Shown: in pieces, positions 61,309 through 64,000 of the stretch
Numbering within the stretch: position 1 is the first letter of the stretch
Layout: every line of letters begins with the position of its first letter
Assembly (NCBI GenBank): GCA_021234155.1
Contig: JAJEKV010000011.1
Location: forward strand, 20,290,677 to 20,354,676
Direction: 5' to 3'
DNA: 64,000 bases
Source of the DNA: Isoetes taiwanensis
Taxonomy: Eukaryota > Streptophyta > Lycopodiopsida > Isoetales > Isoetaceae
Program-made: the position numbers and the translations under genes
Notes under the pieces: generated by a model
The model's input: the letters and a program-made list of their open reading frames with translations, nothing else
What the model was told of the DNA's origin: nothing
Databases searched by the model: none

Positions 61309-63000
61309 GTCTTTTGACATTTAGATTTCATTCTTATACTGCCTTAGCACGAAAATAAATGTTTAAATGGTGTCACATATTCAAAATCTGCTGGTTCTTA
61401 TGAAATACTAGTGGGAACGCCTTTCTTTGAGGCATTATATAATAGGCCAGCTTAGCATACTATCTTTATTGATGTCAGTTTCAAACAAGGGGACATGTTT
61501 CCTCAATATTCATGTTTATGTCTTCCTTGATGCTATAGTCTCCATATAGTCTCCAGGTTTCTTCTTATTCCTTTGATATCGAACTGGAAAAATACAATCG
61601 CATATCTGATTTAATCTTGAATAGAAAGATGCCTCTATATTCTTTAATTATTTGCTTATGATTCTAAATAGCTTATGTTTGCTTATTGGCCATAAATTGT
61701 TTATGTCCAGTTCTTTAGCATGTTCATCATAATGCTAATTCGGCTACATGATGCTCTTTAGCTTCTTAGTGCTGCTAAAGTATGGCTATACCTCACTACG
61801 ATCATGTGGCTTTTGCTTAATATCTTGATACAGTATTATAGCAAGAATGGCAGTTATAAAATGGATTTAAATGCTAGAATCCGTTGTTTCTCATCTCAAG
61901 TTTTAGATTTGAGAAAACTTCAAGTTATAATTCCATTTCTCTTTCTTGTTTATGCTAACTCAGGGCAAAAGGATACAATTGGCGATCAGTGATAAACTGA
62001 GAGACCCAATGTACCTTTTGGCCCTTGCATCGTTACCGGGATTACTGCTAACATTTGCATGATTGGCTGCAGGTACGGGTTCTCTCCTCCAATTGTCTCC
62101 AATTTGATTCCTAGGTTGTCGTTTACATGAAAGAAGTTGGAATTTCATCACAAATGGAACATTGACATTGACAATGATCTAGATCAACCAAGACATAAAT
62201 ACTGCTTTGACTATAAAGGGAAGTTATTGTACACTTTTCACTTGCAAAGTCTAGTATGTACTTTCTATATTAAAGAAATATTTATAAAACGAAAATATTG
62301 AAATATCTGGTCGTATTTAGAACATGTGTTACTTTCATGTGGGACTCTTGTGGACTAGAGCCTGGGTAGTGCCAGGACAGACTCTCTCTAGCTTCGGTCA
62401 AGTGACCAAGTTAGTAGTAGTAAGTCTTTGCTAGATTAGATCCTAGTGAAAAGATAGAGTATATATGCTGAAACTTCTGTTTTCATGTTCTAGGACATGA
62501 GACTCTATCCTCTTGAGTCCACATGAATAGACTATGATTAGACTGTTCACAATACACATCTCATGATTGCTTCCGTATTTTGGGACTTAGGAAACTAGTC
62601 CTCTTGTACAGGGACATGAAATGAGATATCCTTTAAGATAATACCCCTATGACAGCACTCTTGAACTGATTTATTAATGTATATCTCTTGAACTATTTTT
62701 TTGAACGTATATCTCATGATTGCATATGTACTTTGGGGCTTAGGAAACTAGTTCTCATGTACAAGTGGATGAAAGAGATGACCCGAGAACCTACTCTTCT
62801 CATGATTACTTCTCTACTTTTACTTCTGATATTGATTGTTTGCTACTCATTGACTTGCACTTTATGTAGATGACTTAGTTGCGGCCACAGAAGGATGACA
62901 AAATTCTATGGTTCAGGAAAATAAAAATATTGGGCTTCTTGAAACTCTGTCAAGACCATTAAGGTATGAATATCAATTATATACTTTATCTTTCAAATTT
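61309..63000. other. Interior of copy 1 with no recognisable gene
   Basis: AT-rich, intron-like. 62,475-62,800 has two diverged repeats around CATGAGACTCTATCCTCTTG, GGGxCTTAGGAAACTAGT and TCTCATGATTGC. No RT or ORF1 homology seen. Confidence 0.4.
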
Positions 63001-63118
63001 TATTTACTTACAGGTAATGTAGGGTCCTAGCATAAATGCTAGGTACCCTATGTTACCTAGCATTACACATGCTAAATTTGCATTTAGGACTCTACTTCCT
63101 GCGGTAGGAGGTAGGTGC

Positions 63119-63148
63119 TATATATATATATAAATATAAATATATATA
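63119..63148. repeat. TA-rich joint between the two family 2 copies
   Basis: Short TA tract with TAAATA variants. The 3' end of copy 1 lies left and the 5' end of copy 2 right, so the copies are head to tail, as in family 1. Confidence 0.85.
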
Positions 63149-64000
63149 ATAGGCTGTGGCTGGCTGAAACACAAGAGCTAGATACAGCATGCGGAGGCCA
63201 AGATGATTTGAGAAGTCTTGAACTCCCACAACATATGCTCATAACACTAGAGCTATGTACTATCTAGAGCTCTTTGCATAGCTCTCAGATATGTCACTGA
63301 ACTACTAATAGCTCTAGAATAGTGAGTACTCCTAATGTACGCCATAATACTTGTCAGCAGGAACGGATTTATCCTTTGAAAAATTGGCAAGGATTTGAAT
63401 TGGCAAGAAATTGGATTATGGGAACTATAGTGGGAAAAATTTGGAGGTCTTTTTGCCCATACTTCAAATGTGCATGTGACATGCTGCCAAAAGGAGGAGG
63501 GTGTGGAGAAAACATCACCTGGTTTGATCAGGGAATCTGGTTTATACTAAATAATCTAGATACTGTCTTTCCAGAGCAGGGTTGCATTGAGGGTTTCTTA
63601 ACATTGGTCAAGCTGCTGTCCAATAATTTGAAAAAGGTGGTTTATGCCATGTTGGCATACTTACATTTCAGAAAAACAATCTATGAAATGGCCATGGAAT
63701 ATGGCAAGGATGCAAGGATTGATGTGTACAAAAAGTTTGGTAATAATCATATGATTCTGATTGCAGACATGATGCTGAGGCCAGCAGATTATGCTGATAA
63801 AAAATCCACTGGAAAAGGCAAACCTCCTCGAAAACAAAGCCAAAAAAGGAGAAGCTATAACTTTGTTTCCTCTGACGCTTTGTCTAAAAGCTTTTATCCA
63901 CCTCGCATGTTCTACCGTGGCTCCGGAGATAAGGAAGAGGGGAGTACATCCAATATTACGTCTGCTTCTACTTCTACAGGTAATATTACTCCAGCTGGGA
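63149..64000 (+). mobile_element. Second retroelement family, copy 2 (cut by window end)
   Basis: Starts with the 285-bp 5' segment shared with copy 1 (AATAGGCTGTGGCTGGCTG...), then runs into a long open frame homologous to ORF1 of the minus-strand family. The RT should lie beyond the window. Confidence 0.75.
63301..64000 (+). CDS. ORF1-like protein of the second family (partial)
   Basis: Open from 63,301 (after TGA at 63,298-63,300) to the window edge, 233 codons without a stop; the first in-frame ATG after the 5' segment is at 63,418. VGKIWRSFCPYFKCACDML aligns with KKMWRTFCPFIKCKCDKI of copies B and D. ENITWFDQGIWFILNNLD aligns with DTIIWLDHAIWYLMNNLE. The cysteines (C-x4-C-x-C-x8-C) and the W-D-I-W-NNL pattern are conserved while most other residues differ, so both proteins evolved under constraint. 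The tail is basic (GKGKPPRKQSQKRRS), and PPRMFYRG matches PPKVYRR of family 1. The frame is intact as far as it can be seen. Confidence 0.75.

Larger units (their letters stand above)
59683..63118 (+). mobile_element. Second retroelement family, copy 1 (non-autonomous)
   Basis: The first 285 bp are identical in layout to 63,149-63,433, where copy 2 reads into an ORF1-like frame; here the sequence diverges at 59,968 (GTGGCAATAG). The 3' end has two hairpins, GGGTCCTAGCA/TGCTAGGTACCC (about 63,009-63,040) and CTACTTCCT/AGGAGGTAG (63,092-63,114), then (TA)n. The ending GGAGGTAGG before TA also occurs at the family 1 3' end. The interior has no RT or ORF1, so the copy is a deletion derivative or carries foreign DNA. 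Confidence 0.55.

Noticed and set aside
62857-62895. LALYVDDLVAATEG, resembling a Copia-type RT active site
   Set aside because: Only about 14 residues match; a stop follows and no other Copia motif is nearby. Probably chance.

Overview
The window is repeat-dominated nuclear DNA of a land plant. Supporting signs are GT-AG introns, a starch synthase III fragment with three starch-binding modules, a PDX1 (vitamin B6 synthase) fragment, and long (TA)n microsatellites. I found no complete host gene, rRNA, tRNA or CRISPR array. A fern or other non-flowering lineage is my guess, because Penelope-like retroelements are rare in flowering plants; the sequence does not prove it.

Layout. 1-3,494: unassigned DNA with two very AT-rich blocks, a 24-bp-stem hairpin and a 243-bp foldback palindrome. 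From 3,495 to the end the window is an almost gap-free chain of mobile units, each separated from the next only by a (TA)n or TA-rich tract. Units on the minus strand are four copies (A 3,495-6,787; B 6,843-14,012; C 15,858-17,134; D 22,633-27,998) of a Penelope-like retroelement of about 7.2 kb. Between and after them lie 'cassettes' with a 5' module (CGTTGGATC-type or GGCCGTCC-type motifs), cargo, a 3' module made of degenerate GAATCT repeats in several of them, and the terminus TAGTACAAANACTTG followed by (TA)n: 14,053-15,766; 17,282-22,593; 28,026-32,094; 32,225-33,700 and 33,701-35,090 (both inverted); 35,111-45,001; 45,011-53,395; 53,458-55,210; 55,231-59,648. Cargo includes PDX1 and starch synthase III pieces. 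A second retroelement family occupies 59,683-63,118 and 63,149-64,000 on the plus strand, and the window cuts the last copy inside an open ORF1-like frame.

How the retroelement works, as inferred: a SAP-like exon (12,656-13,333 in copy B) is joined in frame, across a 1.7-kb intron, to an ORF1 protein with a CX4CXC...C motif. This is followed by a reverse transcriptase with catalytic YMDD, a DKAANN motif and a DKRD motif. The 3' end carries two hairpins next to (TA)n. No GIY-YIG endonuclease is visible.

Caution on quality: differences between near-identical copies fall overwhelmingly at CAG/CTG sites and are often indels. This looks like long-read base-calling error at CHG-methylated cytosines, so many of the frameshifts listed below may not be real.
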